64,000 nt of DNA, taken from assembly GCA_963920635.1 (NCBI GenBank), contig OY987299.1, positions 27,482,901-27,546,900 on the forward strand, in the 5' to 3' direction. Source of the DNA: Pseudeuparius sepicola. Lineage: Eukaryota; Arthropoda; Insecta; Coleoptera; Anthribidae. The notes under the pieces were generated by a model. The model did no database searches, was not told the DNA's origin, and worked only from the letters and a program-made list of their open reading frames with translations. Positions 20,801 to 30,820 of this stretch are shown here, in pieces (the stretch's first letter is position 1; each line of letters starts with the position of its first letter). The translations under genes and the position numbers were made by a program.

Positions 20801-23800
20801 GTCAGTTCCATGCTGTTGGAACGGAAAATTAAGTTCGACAGCATGGAACCGACGATCGACACTGACAATTGACAGACATATTTTAATGTTTCGACGGTAA
20901 TGGTGACTTGAAGTATATTTCTGATCCTTAAATATGAATTTTTGGTTCTACGGAACCTCCAAGAAATCTCGTTACAAATTCTAATATCTCTCAAGTTCTC
21001 TTCAAAGATAATACAACGACATAATTCATTTTTCCTGGGGTAAGATGCATGATTCTTGATAAGCTTCTTCGGCCGGTTTTTTACCTTTTTCTTTTTCAGA
21101 TTCCTCCATTTTATATTAATGTTTTTGAAATTTTTGACCAAGCCTTTTACACAATCACATAAATTCAATTTTCCCACATTCGCATACTAAAAAGTTGACT
21201 ACGTCTAGAAAGGTAAGTTCCATATTGTTAAGTATAATTTTTGAATTCACTAAATAGGTTTCCTTCCTAATTTATATAATTTTTCTAGCTTTGATGTTAA
21301 TAATGTTATACTGGTGAAGATGACCCCCTGGGTGGGTTGAAACATATGTACAGTTAAATAAAAAAAACTGTGTTTGTGGAGCTGAGACTGTAAGTTTTAC
21401 ATTATGATCTTTGGTTTTACCCTTCTTTTCGTTATATTATGTAATTAGTTTTCCCTGTTATGTTTAATTTATAATGATTTTTAGTGTGCAATTTTTCAAG
21501 TAGTTGGAGGAAGAGATAGTGTAGACACCACAAGAAGGGTTTTATCGAAACTTTTAAAAAGTGAGTTAGCAGCATCAATAAACTGGACAGGAAGAAACAA
21601 GAAAGAAAATTTTTCGACCTACACAAATCTTAGAAAATTGATACTTGGTAAGTATGGAAAACACACTACAGTGTGTCCCAATTTGATACTGGACACCTCA
21701 GAACTATATGAAGGACATGGAAAACAATAAATAAATAAACAATTTTATTAGTAGTCCCAAGGGAGGGTATCTCATAGGCAGGTGGTATTTGGATGGGGTA
21801 ATTATTTCATGGCCTGCTATGATTTTTTAAAATAGCTAGTTTTCAAGAAACCCTATCCTATCCACACGGTGGCCAGCAGGCCGGCCCTCTTAATGAAGGC
21901 CCGCAGCTCACCCACCCCGACACCATACACATCCTCTGCGCTCAGCTTGGCTGAGCCAAAGGACTCGAATCTAACCCTGTCAAGTGCAGGGCACTCAGTA
22001 ACCAAGTGGTGCGGTGTCTCCTCATCCTCCAGACACCATCTGCCTACGGCCCCTGATTCTGAGCCTGAGCGATTTCTCCGCTCCCATCATAATGGCGAAC
22101 ACCTCCGCTTGAAACACGGTGGTGTGCTCCCCGAGGGGGGGTGGTCAGCCTCCTAGTCAGTCCCTGACAAAAGGCCCCTGCCCCCGTACCATTCCCCATT
22201 TTGGATCCGTCTCTGTACCAGACGAGCCCGCCCTGGGCGTCGCTATTTCCTTCGGCCCACCCCTCCCTGTCTTGAAAGACAAAGTGAAGTCGGTCGTGGA
22301 AGCCGATGGAAGGAGTCTGCACATCCCTTCTCATTTCCAGGATGGGCACCTCCTCAGCTCTGACCACAGCTGCCGGTGCCCGTGGACCGAGCCACTGGCG
22401 ACCCAAAGGTGGAGACCCTCTAATCTGAGGGCCGCCTCATACTCCACTACCGCGCCCAATGGAGGCAGCCCCACCAGGGTTTCTAAGGCCCGGGTGGGCG
22501 TGGTCTCCATGGCGCCCGTGATGCACAGGCAGGCAAGGCGCTGTATTTTGTCCAACGCCGTCCGTGGTCTCGTCCTGCGGGTGCCGGGCCACTACGCGTC
22601 CGCCCTATGAGAAATCATGGGAATAATCATTGCTCTGTAGATCCAGAGCATGATCCCAGGATTCAATCCCCACGAGGTTCCAACAGCTCTGCGACACGCC
22701 CATAGTGCGTTGCAAGCCTTCTTGGTCCTCATGAGGATATGCTCCTCGAAGGTCAGTCTGGATTCCAGCCGGACCCCCAGATATTTAACCCTCTTTCTAT
22801 CCTCAAGGTAAACCCCGCGCAGCTCTATCCGAGGAACCGGGTCCACAGTTCTCTTCTTGGTGAATATCACCAATTCAACCTTATTTGGGTTGACACTTAA
22901 TCCGTTCATTTCGCACCAGCGCAAGAACCTCTCCAGAGCTCCATTAAGGAGCTCTTCTAGAAGCCCTACATCAGTACCCTGAACTAGGATCACTATGTCG
23001 TCTGCGTACGCTTGCACGTAGACCCCCTGCTCCTCCAGGATTCGCAGCAGCCCATCAACCACCATGCACCAAAGAAGGGGGGACAAAACCCCCCCCTGAG
23101 GACAACCCCTCGATGCATTGACGGTCACTCGTTCCCCGCACAGCTTGGCCTCGACCGCCCTGCCAGTGAGCATGGATCGGGTCCACCTTACCAAGGCCTC
23201 CCCGACCCCCATGCCCTCCACGGCCCTGCAGATAGAGTCCACTGCTGTGTTGTCGAAGGCCCCCTCTATATCTAGAAAGGCCCCCACTGAGAGTAATCTC
23301 CCCTCCAGTCCCTCGTCCAGCCTTGCGGTAAGATGGTGCAGAGCCGAATCCACAGACCTGCCCATTTGGTACGCATGCTGGGTGGGACCCAGAGGGGCAT
23401 TGAGAGCAAGCTGCTCCCTAAAATATCTGTCCACCAGCCTCTCCAGCGTCTTCATCCCCTGGCCACAGATGCTCGAAACACCCCTACCAGTGGTCCATTG
23501 AGTGCCCCCCGTCCCTCTGATGAAGAGCCGGGCTGCCTTGTAAGGTGAGAAGGATCCGATGGCCCATCTGACCCATTCACTCGCAGCGGCCTCCCCGTGA
23601 CCCAATATGGAACCCGGGAAGTGAGTGGTCAACAGCTGCAGCAGGGTATCGCGTGGGGTTGAGGTAAACTCCCCATCCCCAGTGCGAATGCTGCCCAGAT
23701 TTGACAAAGGGTCACTTGAGAGCACCCTGCAGAGCCTAGAGGCTGCAGGCGTACTAATGGCACTTCTCTGTGAGTTCCTTATCTCATGTTTATAGAGTCT

Positions 23801-26262
23801 TTGGGAGGACCTGTAGTCTTCCCAATAGACTCCCAGGTCCGAACGTTTGGCCCTATTCAGAAGCCTTCTAACCTGCCTTCTGAGGCGTTCCAGGTTGGCA
23901 TTCCACCATGCCCTCCTTGACCCTCCTTTTCAGGGGACAGTTGTCCTCATAAGATTGAACAATGATGGAGCCCAGTCGCTCAGCAGCGGCATCGAGCTCC
24001 TCCACTGTCTTGAATTTGCGTGGGAAACCCGCTAGTCACCCCCCTAGTTCCTCTTTATAGAGGTCCCAGTTGGTCGCTCGCGGATTTCTGTACTCTTGGT
24101 GTCCCTGATGGGGTTCCCCGAGAGTAAACAAGACGTATCTGTGGTCCGACAAGGAGTCGTCCCCAGACACGTGCCAGTCCCCCACTTCCCCGAGAAGCGG
24201 TCCCGTACATAGAGTGAGATCTATGACGGAGCGCCTCCCTGGTGTGAAGAACGTGTATTCTGAACCACGGTTGGCTGTGTGCAACCCCACCGTGGCCATG
24301 AATTCCGTCAATTGGTCCCCCCTGCGGTTGCAGTCAGCACTGCCCCACAGAAAGTGGTGCGCATTGCCTGTCGCACCCCACAAGAAGAGGGAGACCCTTC
24401 GACTCGCAGAAGGAGCACAGGGCTCTGAGCTCCTCCGGCGGACACTCCGCGCCTATGGGGAAGTAGGCCGAGGCTATCACTGCCCCAGTCCCTCTCCCCC
24501 CCAGACGCAAGCTCACCATCACAGGGAAACCCTATTAGGGATTTTTTACGACAAAATGTTATTAAGAAAACTTGTTCAGAATGAAAAACTGAGTAGAATT
24601 ACAAAATTTCAAAAGTCTAAGCCTACTTTGATTTTTAGCTTTTTCGCCTTTTTCACCCACTTTTTCTTAGAAATGTGTCCTTTCTGGAGCTTTCACGTCA
24701 AAATATTATTAAGGAAACTTGATCATCGTGAAAAATAAAATTTTGACGTGAAAGCTCCAGAAAGGACACTTTTCTAAGAAAAAAGTGGGAGATAAATCTA
24801 AAAATCAAAGGAGGCCTAGCCTTTTGAAATTTTGCGAATCTATTCAGATTATCACCCAGCTAACCAAACCACGGTTTTACTACGTCAAAATGTCGTTATA
24901 AAATAACCTTATAACGTTAGGAAAATCATGTGAAACTAACGTTATAATTATGACAAAAAGTCCGGTAGAGTGACAATATCCTGACGTAGAAATAACCTCA
25001 TAAACTTAAAGTAGATATAACCTCATAAAAAATAAAATTCGCATACCAACACCAGGGTTCGAACCTACGAACATCGGAATTAATGTCAACGCTCTTTCCA
25101 ACTAAGCTATCGAAGCACTTGAAAAATATTGCCTAAAACACTGTAAGCTAGAATCTCGATGACGTCACAGAAATAAATAGAAATAAAATAAAGGGTGCCT
25201 AAAAATTCATGTAATGGATGGGACAAAGCCAAAAGGATCTTAATCGTCTCAACGAAAGGACTCTATTGTGATTTCCCAAAAACCTTGGTCCAAGTTTTAT
25301 TATTCGGGAGTATCTGTACCGTAGTAATAACGTAATATTGACGCTAGTTTTATTACTTATTTTTATTATGTCATTTTTGATGTATTTATAAAGTTATATT
25401 TCCGTAAATTGAGCTACGTATTTGTTACGTTATTAAAATAACGCGTTATAGGTAATTCGTGGTTAGCTGGGTATCGTAGTAATGACGTAATATTAACGCT
25501 ACTCTAGGAACGTAATTTCTTTACATATTTTTTTACGTTAAATTGACGTTATACATCAAATGTGGTTAACGATGCCGAAATAATGACGTTATTTTAACGC
25601 TACTCTAGAAATGTAATTTCTTTACGTATTTTTTATGTTATAAAAATACGTTAAATTGACGTTATACGTCAAATGTGGTTAACTGGGCATTATGAACAAG
25701 TTTTCTTAATAACATTTCGTCGTAAAAAAAATCCCTAATGGGGTTTCTTGAAAATTCATTATTTAAAAAAAATCATAGCAGGCCATGAAATAATTACCCA
25801 ATCCAAATACCACTGCCTATGAGATACTCTCCCTTGGTACTACCAATAAAAAAATTGAGGGCATTTGTTTTCCTTACACTTCATATATTTCTGAGGTGTC
25901 CAGTATCAAATTGGGACACACTGTATATTAATCAGTCCCACCCTACACAATTTCGAACTACAATCCTCTGCACACCAAAAACATTAATTACCTACTAAAA
26001 AGTTCTGAACATTGTGGTGTAGTAATTATCTACAAACAAACCCATTAAATCAAAAGAAAGATGAAAGATATACACCTGTTTATTTATAGTTTACTTTCAT
26101 ATTTGTACAAATTTCTGAGCAATTATTTTGTTTTGAAATAATTTTTTTATTGCAGTAGCAGTGCGCCGAAATCCACTGTCGAGAAATACAACAGAAAAGG
26201 AGGTTGAAGACATAATTAAACTATATTTAAGGAACATTTGTGGAAAGCAATATGAGAGTTAA
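17879..26262 (+). CDS. DUF4806-type accessory protein of the EnSpm-like element
   Basis: Exons are 17879-18111, 18760-19581, 19636-19823, 21485-21647 and 26156-26262, plus shared exon 1 (11506-11528). All junctions are GT-AG (GTAAGT at 18112, GTAGGT at 19582, GTAAGT at 19824 and 21648), phases match, and the total gives 511 aa. The N-terminal exon reads AYVVVEFIDEINEDGTSTVE, then STWIV...YWP, the usual opening of this insect family. The middle is repetitive. Exons 4-6 carry KFKSCETIEDLKNLEQSL, then KSELAASINWTGRNKKENF, then TTEKEVEDIIKLYL, matching the C-terminal DUF4806 pattern of a WTGR box with a following VxxxxxxT helix. I infer the TnpA-like role of binding subterminal repeats. Intron 4 carries a PLE-type foldback; intron 5 (4.5 kb) is filled by a foldback, a LINE and a CCCAG element. 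Confidence 0.83.
18112..18759. other. Intron of the DUF4806-type gene
   Basis: The intron is A+T-rich. It contains CAGGGTAGTTCGTTTTTAAG (18493) facing CACTTTTAACGAACCAGACT on the opposite strand near 18655, so a short TIR element of about 170-190 bp probably lies at 18490-18685. Confidence 0.45.
18937..19514 (+). repeat. 147-bp coding tandem repeat in the DUF4806-type gene
   Basis: Three near-identical 147-bp units (19074-19220, 19221-19367, 19368-19514; 49 codons each) follow a more diverged first unit at 18937-19073. Each encodes a block with LTPKSHRKSYNTEN and SNEVTNIVEEAAGQLPILV. The repeat length is a multiple of three, so copy-number change keeps the frame. Confidence 0.9.
19899..21400. 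mobile_element. PLE-derived foldback carrying hammerhead-like motifs
   Basis: This is an almost complete palindrome centred near 20820, with arms of about 750 bp. The ends read CTCAGCTCCACAAA on the left and TTTGTGGAGCTGAG on the right. About 50 bp inside each end is a hammerhead-like fold (minus 19950-20000, plus 21310-21354). It lies in the intron between exons 4 and 5 of the DUF4806-type gene. Open frames in it (78 and 131 aa) mirror each other and are not called genes. Confidence 0.7.
19950..20000 (-). ncRNA. Candidate hammerhead ribozyme
   Basis: Read on the minus strand: stem I ACTG, core CTGAAGA, stem II GACCC...GGGTT, GAAA, stem III AC/GT closing an ATTT loop, then A and stem I CAGT. 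This satisfies CUGANGA...GAAA...UH. An extra GAAGTT lies before GAAA. The partner at 21310-21354 on the plus strand has the first core base changed (GTGAAGA) and is probably dead. Confidence 0.5.
21857..24525 (-). mobile_element. 5'-truncated I-group LINE (EN-RT-RNase H)
   Basis: The insertion carries a 10-bp duplication GAAACCCTAT (21847-21856 and 24526-24535). It is much more GC-rich than its surroundings. The minus strand reads endonuclease, reverse transcriptase and RNase H in that order. The 5' truncation is inside the endonuclease domain. The 3' end is at 21857 and reads GTGTGGATAGG. Confidence 0.85.
21869..24522 (-). pseudogene. Broken LINE ORF2: endonuclease, RT, RNase H
   Basis: Fragments in order on the minus strand are as follows. 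24522-24334 (ASAYFP...GLPLLVGC) and 24383-24036 (AHHFLWGSADCNRRG...SDHRYVLF) are the C-terminal endonuclease. 23725-22592 is the RT, with GAFLDIEGAFDN, RGCPQGGVLSPLLW and AYADDIVIL. 22555-22331 is the thumb/linker (QRLACLCITGAMETTPTRAL). 22406-22044 is RNase H, with WYRDGSK. Frame changes occur within the endonuclease and between RT and RNase H. A retained RNase H domain and the QRLACLCITGAM linker point to the I/LOA/R1 group rather than RTE or CR1. The plus-strand open frames here are shadows. Confidence 0.83.
25055..25128 (-). repeat. tRNA-like segment inside the CCCAG element
   Basis: Minus strand: A-box-like TAGCTTAGTTGG and B-box GGTTCGAACCC are correctly spaced. The acceptor ends do not pair. 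This is probably a degenerate SINE head or pseudo-tRNA. Confidence 0.5.
25478..25683. repeat. Two roughly 100-bp tandem units in the CCCAG element
   Basis: Both units carry TTAACGCTACTCTAG, AATTTCTTTAC, TTAAATTGACGTTATAC and TCAAATGTGGTTAAC. The second has a small insertion (ATGTTATAAAA). Confidence 0.7.
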
Positions 26263-27054
26263 ATATATTTATATTTTAATGAAGATAATTATTTAGTTTC
26301 GTTATGGTGTTTCACTATAGAAGACCCCCCATCATCAACAACAGAGCATTTATCACAGAAGGTATATTCACTGTCTTAATATTTTTTACTCTATTTTTTT
26401 ACGCAAATATATAGGGTGTAAAATAAAGGTTGGGAGTAAATTAAACGGTGGAAAAAAAATGTTTTATTTATATATGGAATCATGCTCTACCGGCTTTTAT
26501 TTACAAGCTACAGGGGCGCTAACAATGTCAAAAAAAATAGTTTTTCTCTAATAACTTGAATGATGATAATGAAACGAAATTAAGCGACAATAATTTTATC
26601 ATGATCTTCTAATGTTAGAAAGTTATTAGAGAAACTATTTTTTTTTTAATTTTTAGCGCTCCTTGTAGCTTGGAAACTAAAACCGGTAGAGCATAAGTCC
26701 ATATATGAATTATAAAAAAAAATACATAAAAATCCACCGTTTATTTTATTCCTAACATTTATGTTACTCCCTGTATATTTTATTATACAGGGTGAGATTT
26801 TTTCGATGCCATAGTGGGCATCGAAGAAAACTCACCCTGTATATATTTTTCTCGAAAAAAATCAATGTGAAAGGTCAATCAAAATTAATTTGTACATTCA
26901 ATTTAGTAGCACACACAATATATACCTTCAGTGAATGCAAACAAAGTGTCAAAATGAAATGCATATTTATTTAAAGTAAATATACAGAAAAATCATTCTG
27001 CAAGCACATATAAAAGATTACAGTATGGACCTTTAGAATAATAATAAAGTACAC
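26262..27054. other. 3' region of the EnSpm-like element
   Basis: This is the 3' UTR and downstream part of the DUF4806-type gene. AATAAA-type signals are plausible but not decisive. Two hairpin MITE-like repeats are visible: 26395-26770 (arms around GTTATTAGAGAAACTATTTT) and a short one at 26778-26840 (CAGGGTGAGATTTTTTCGAT facing ATCGAAGAAAACTCACCCTG). Confidence 0.5.
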
Positions 27055-27279
27055 GAGAAGTGCCTGATTTGTATATAATATCAACAGTCGGGACGCTTTA
27101 ACAATGCTTCAAAAGTACTTCACTGCAGTACGATGCGCGCGCATACTACTTGTAGACCACCACTTATTAAGCGCTTTTTGAGCTGGCACTGGAGCACTTG
27201 CCAGGTGAATATTACATGTGCATTATAAGCATTTGACTACTTTTGAGAAGTGCTTTTCTGGCACTTGTGGAGTTAATTT
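27040..27279. promoter_or_regulatory. Right subterminal AAGTGC/GCACTT repeat cluster
   Basis: Words AAGTGC, AAGTACTT and GCACTT recur near 27058, 27114, 27189, 27247 and 27261, mirroring the left end. Confidence 0.65.
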
Positions 27280-27290
27280 TGCTATCTGGG

Positions 27291-28254
27291 TTCGCTATAA
27301 GACATTGTATAGAAGTATAGATATGCCATTATACTATACTTTGGTATTTAAATTATTTTGAAAAATGGAAAAAAAAAATAAAAATATATAATATTCCGGT
27401 CAATAATTGTATTTCCACATGGTACTTACGTTCTGCAGGCTAATTAAAACCAATGAATACAAGAGTACCTATCTCCTATGTATCTAAATATAATACTTAA
27501 TCTATATTTTTATCATTTTACAGGTAATTAAATACCTATCTCGAGTATAACTATGATCTAGTTCTTGTTTTTTTGTCAAAATTTATAAAGATTTACACTG
27601 CTTTACCATCGAATAAAATCGTATTTAACTATCTAAATCGAAAATCGAAACCTAGTTTAATATGTAGGATGTAGGTCCCTATGTGTAAATTTTCTAAATT
27701 TTTTTATTGTTTAAGGCTTGAAATGGCAAATTTAATATAGTGCAGCAAATTTAATATAGTGTAGCAAATTGTGTAATGTTCATGAATATAAATTAATATT
27801 GTCATGATTCTTTATGTTTTATTTACAAACTTTAAACCTTCAATAACGTTTTCCATATTTGTAACTCGACATAAGACTTAGAATATGCCGAGCTACAAAA
27901 TTAAAACTTTTTATTAATAAATATAACGCTAAAAATATTTCAAAAGAAAATAATAATTATGTAATGCTTTAAAATTCTGTTATGTTTGACTTGCTACCGT
28001 CAAGCATTTGGGATATAAGTTTATTTATATTAATTTTTTCATTCCGAAATTGATGCCATAATAATATTAAATCGTCAAACTATTTCACTTACCAATCTAA
28101 CCAAAGCTTAACACTTTTTACGGAGTTTGAACTGTTGTTTCTACAGTACTTAGGTATATTTTATAGTATATTGATATATGTATAGATATATTAGTAACAT
28201 AAAGAACGCAAGATTGTGAGTGTAGATGTAAAAACAATAAAAAGTGATAATGTT
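27291..28254. other. No recognised feature
   Basis: This is very A+T-rich intergenic sequence between the EnSpm-like element and mib1. No exon or repeat arm was recognised. Confidence 0.4.
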
Positions 28255-28255
28255 G

Positions 28256-28722
28256 GCTCCTGCCTGGACTTCATTTGTTGCTTCCCAAATCTTTCCTATC
28301 TTTTCGATTTGGTTGATGTTACACCGTACTGATGATTGCCAAATAGCATGAAACACGTATATGCGGTTACTAGTCTTTTTTTTGTTTTCTAACTTTGAGT
28401 GCTATGCCCATTATCATTTTTTCTTGTTTTTACATCTACACTCGCAATCTTGCGTTCTTTGTTTCATTGTATCTTGGGCGAAAAGATTTCCACGTAGGTC
28501 GCTTTAGCAGCCTCCGTGGCTGTGTTAGTATCAAGCCCCGAAACTGGGGATGTGCTGACTAAAGCTGCAAATGTGCTGTTGGCTCCTGCCTGGACTTCAT
28601 TTGTTGCTTCCCAAATCTTTCCTATCTTTTCGATTTGGTTGATGTTACACCGTACTGATGATTGCCAAATAGCATGAAACACGTGTATGCGGTTACTAGT
28701 CTTTTTTTTGTTTTCTAACTTA
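28256..28722. repeat. 145-bp direct repeat pair of unknown nature
   Basis: 28256-28395 and 28577-28718 are nearly identical (GTTGGCTCCTGCCTGGACTT to GTCTTTTTTTTGTTTTC). The minus strand keeps an open frame in both, sharing CNINQIEKIGKIWEATNEVQ. The upper one continues as an Ala/Thr-rich peptide to 28464. It may be remnants of a retrocopied exon; I do not recognise it. A flank fragment (GTTTTCTAACTTTGAGTG) recurs at 37171. Confidence 0.5.
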
Positions 28723-29268
28723 TATATAATAATATATTAGTATTAGTCTTAAACTTTTAATATTTTTGTCATTTCCACAAAAAGGTTTGTGATATACCTT
28801 GATATATAAGTATTTATCGTTTTTAACCTTTTTGGACTGACACAATTAATAGTCATAGAGTATGTAGCTGTTCTTCTAAATTAAGAATAAAGTGTATTTT
28901 CTTGAATAAATATTCTTTTATTTTTAACGACCTTTAGCTCCCATGATAACAATACCTATTATCTATTATAAAAAAAAACTATACTTAATGATCCAAAAAA
29001 TATATACCTACACCAAAGTGTGAAAGTTACCTACTTCCCTGCTACTGCTGCTTTTGTAAAATGTATGTATTATTTTTGTTGAAATTAGGACATTTTTTAA
29101 TAAATATATGGGCTCTATAATATTTGAATCGAATCTCTTCGAAATACTAATTTCAATACCTATTATCAACATTTTTGAGCAGGTATGAGGTATAATAAGA
29201 GTTATACTTTCCTGTTAGTGAGGCCTTTTGGAAACTTTACAGGGTGTTTGAAATACAATACTTATATG
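28723..29268. other. No recognised feature
   Basis: This is A+T-rich intergenic sequence; a TACAGGGTGTTTG motif at 29239 may be a solo MITE end. Confidence 0.35.
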
Positions 29269-29640
29269 CTTTTGTTTCAGACCCCAGCATACAGGGTGTT
29301 TCAAATTCGATATTCACCATTGGGATCTTAGGAACTGGTAAGAGATATTATCTATTAGCCCATTTAGGCATATTTAATAAGCAGTAGGGAGAAAATTAAA
29401 ATATTTTAATATACGGACATGTTATGTTTTCCAAGATGCAAATGTTATAACATTTTCCAAGATCCAAATGTTATAACATTTGGATCTTGAAAAACATAAT
29501 ATGTCCGTGACATATTAAAATATTTTAATTTTCTCCATACTGCATATTAAGTAGCCTAAATGGGCTGTTACCAGTTCCTGAGATCCCAATGGTGAATATC
29601 GAATTTGAAACACCCTGTATGCTGGGGTCTGAAACAAAAG
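29269..29640. repeat. Long palindrome, TACAGGGTGTTTCAAATTCG MITE
   Basis: A 372-bp near-palindrome is centred near 29455. The TACAGGGTG ends lie at about 29291 and 29620, and the pairing continues outside them (CTTTTGTTTCAGACCCCAGC on the left, mirrored on the right). The flank itself may therefore belong to a longer inverted repeat. Confidence 0.8.
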
Positions 29641-30183
29641 CTTCCAGAACAGGAAATAGAGCTCCACCCGCAAAAAAAGTTGTTGCTATGCTAGGTAAAT
29701 TACGTTTCGGCTACACCTGGAGAGAACTTTTTTATCATAGTAAAGTAGCTTCTTGCAATAATAAAGTAAAGAAATAAGTATTCCCCTATCACAGTATGTT
29801 TGTTTCGTGTGGTAGCAAAGCTCTTTGCAGCCACTATAAAGTACCTTCTTGGAGCAGTGAATCTGTTTTCTATAGAGAAAACATCTCTCTCATGGCAAAA
29901 ACATGACTTTCCTGTGACAGCAAAGTTACTTTATAGAGACAGTAATGAGTTTTTTATAAAGTAACTCTGCTGGGACAAGTAAGGTAGGGTAGCAAAGTGG
30001 ACTCTTCTATACGCCATTGAATATAAGAAATACGCCCCCTATAGGGTTAATGCTAAACTAGTCTATGGGCCATTTCAACAATGAACAAGAATAAAGAACA
30101 CACCAGTGTAGACCCAAGGCTAGCACCGTTCCCATGGTGACGATGGATCATATATTAGTTCGCAAAGTCCCGTCGGGGCGTTG
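29641..30183. other. No recognised gene; repeated AAAGTA/TACTTT words
   Basis: Words such as ATAAAGTAC and AAGTTACTTTATAG recur in both orientations (29740-29970), which could be the subterminal region of a decayed DNA element. No termini were identified. Confidence 0.35.
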
Positions 30184-30599
30184 CCCAACAAACACTGATA
30201 AATGGGCCATTTGTAAAAATGTATTGGGTAACCATCACTGCATCATTGGAACGATGATGGAAACCATCATTGGCCCGGGTCCGTAATGTCCCGGTGGCCG
30301 GTAAACTCATCAGGTTTTGCCATTCATGGTAATTTAAATAAAAAGTACAGGTAATAATGTGGACTTTTGCCTATAGTGGACCGCAAGTGGCACATCATTC
30401 ATATATTTGCACATCCCTTGCTGATGGTTGCATGGCAAAGAACCATTATTGGCCCATTGGTGTTTTCTTCTCATATTTCCATCGGTAGTATTCCAACACT
30501 TTACCTGAAATGGGCCATTGAAGGCTAACCAATCCCATCACAAATCCATCAATTACAGCAATGGCCCATTAAAAATCCAGAAGTTGAGTGTTTGTTGGG
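30184..30599. mobile_element. CCCAACA-ended non-autonomous element, 2-bp TSD
   Basis: Terminal repeats are CCCAACAAACACT and AGTGTTTGTTGGG, flanked by TG on both sides. Inside are many GGGCCATT/AATGGCCCA words in both orientations. Non-coding. It is the third family here with a CCC terminus, a 2-bp TSD and a dedicated subterminal word. Confidence 0.78.
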
Positions 30600-30723
30600 T
30601 GGCATCTTAAATTCAGTCGCGTATCGCAGCAAAGTTTTTGCTTGGCGCCAAATTTTTTAGCTGGGGCAGCGAAAAACTTGGCTGCGGCGATAAAAAAAAA
30701 TTCTGAGTGAAAGCTGCGAGATC

Positions 30724-30820
30724 TTAGAAGATACATTTATTTTGGAAAATATCTTAGATCTTTATGACAATCTTAGATCCTTTTAAAGATCTTAGATCTT
30801 TAAAAGGATCTATAAAAAAT
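30724..30820. repeat. AGATCTTAGATC-type palindromic cluster
   Basis: ATCTTAGATC and AGATCTTTAAAAGGATCT repeats form imperfect hairpins downstream of mib1. Function unknown. Confidence 0.5.

Larger units (their letters stand above)
24855..25687. mobile_element. Non-autonomous CCCAG-ended element with 2-bp TSD
   Basis: Termini are CCCAGCTAACCA and TGGTTAACTGGG. The TSD is CA (24853-24854 and 25688-25689), supported by the unoccupied site in the related foldback near 38600 (TTTTTCATTCTGAAC). Subterminal regions are dense in ACGTTAT/ATAACGT words. No coding frame is present. By termini and TSD it resembles the 16-kb element, and is probably an EnSpm-type relative. Confidence 0.8.
21667..25925. 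mobile_element. Foldback with ACAGTGTGTCC ends, twice interrupted
   Basis: Termini are TACAGTGTGTCCCAATTTGA at 21667 and GGGACACACTGTA ending at 25925, with TA at each end. Removing a LINE (21857-24525) and a CCCAG element (24855-25687) leaves a palindrome of about 0.75 kb centred near 24735. Its GTTATTAAGAAAACTTGTTC motif recurs at 38.2-38.8, 42.6-42.9 and 54.3-54.6 kb. It sits in intron 5 of the DUF4806-type gene. Confidence 0.75.
11020..27290 (+). mobile_element. 16.3-kb CACTA/EnSpm-like DNA transposon, apparently complete
   Basis: Perfect 11-bp terminal inverted repeats CCCAGATAGCA (11020-11030) and TGCTATCTGGG (27280-27290) are flanked by TT on both sides, a 2-bp duplication. Clustered AAGTGC/GCACTT words occur inside both ends. 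It encodes a TNP2-like transposase (15612-17742) and a second spliced gene of the DUF4806 type (17879-26262). All reconstructed exons remain open. Later insertions (an MITE, tRNA-like inverted dimer, hAT MITE, foldbacks, LINE fragment and CCCAG element) sit only in introns or noncoding parts, which explains its length. It lies between mib1 and mRpL15. The superfamily call rests on the two-gene content, TNP2-like protein and subterminal repeats; the termini are CCCAG rather than CACTA. Confidence 0.85.

Noticed and set aside
22331..22555. Independent small host gene
   Set aside because: It is the linker region of the LINE polyprotein.
22119..23548. Plus-strand open frames of 87-163 aa
   Set aside because: They are antisense shadows of the GC-rich LINE ORF on the minus strand.
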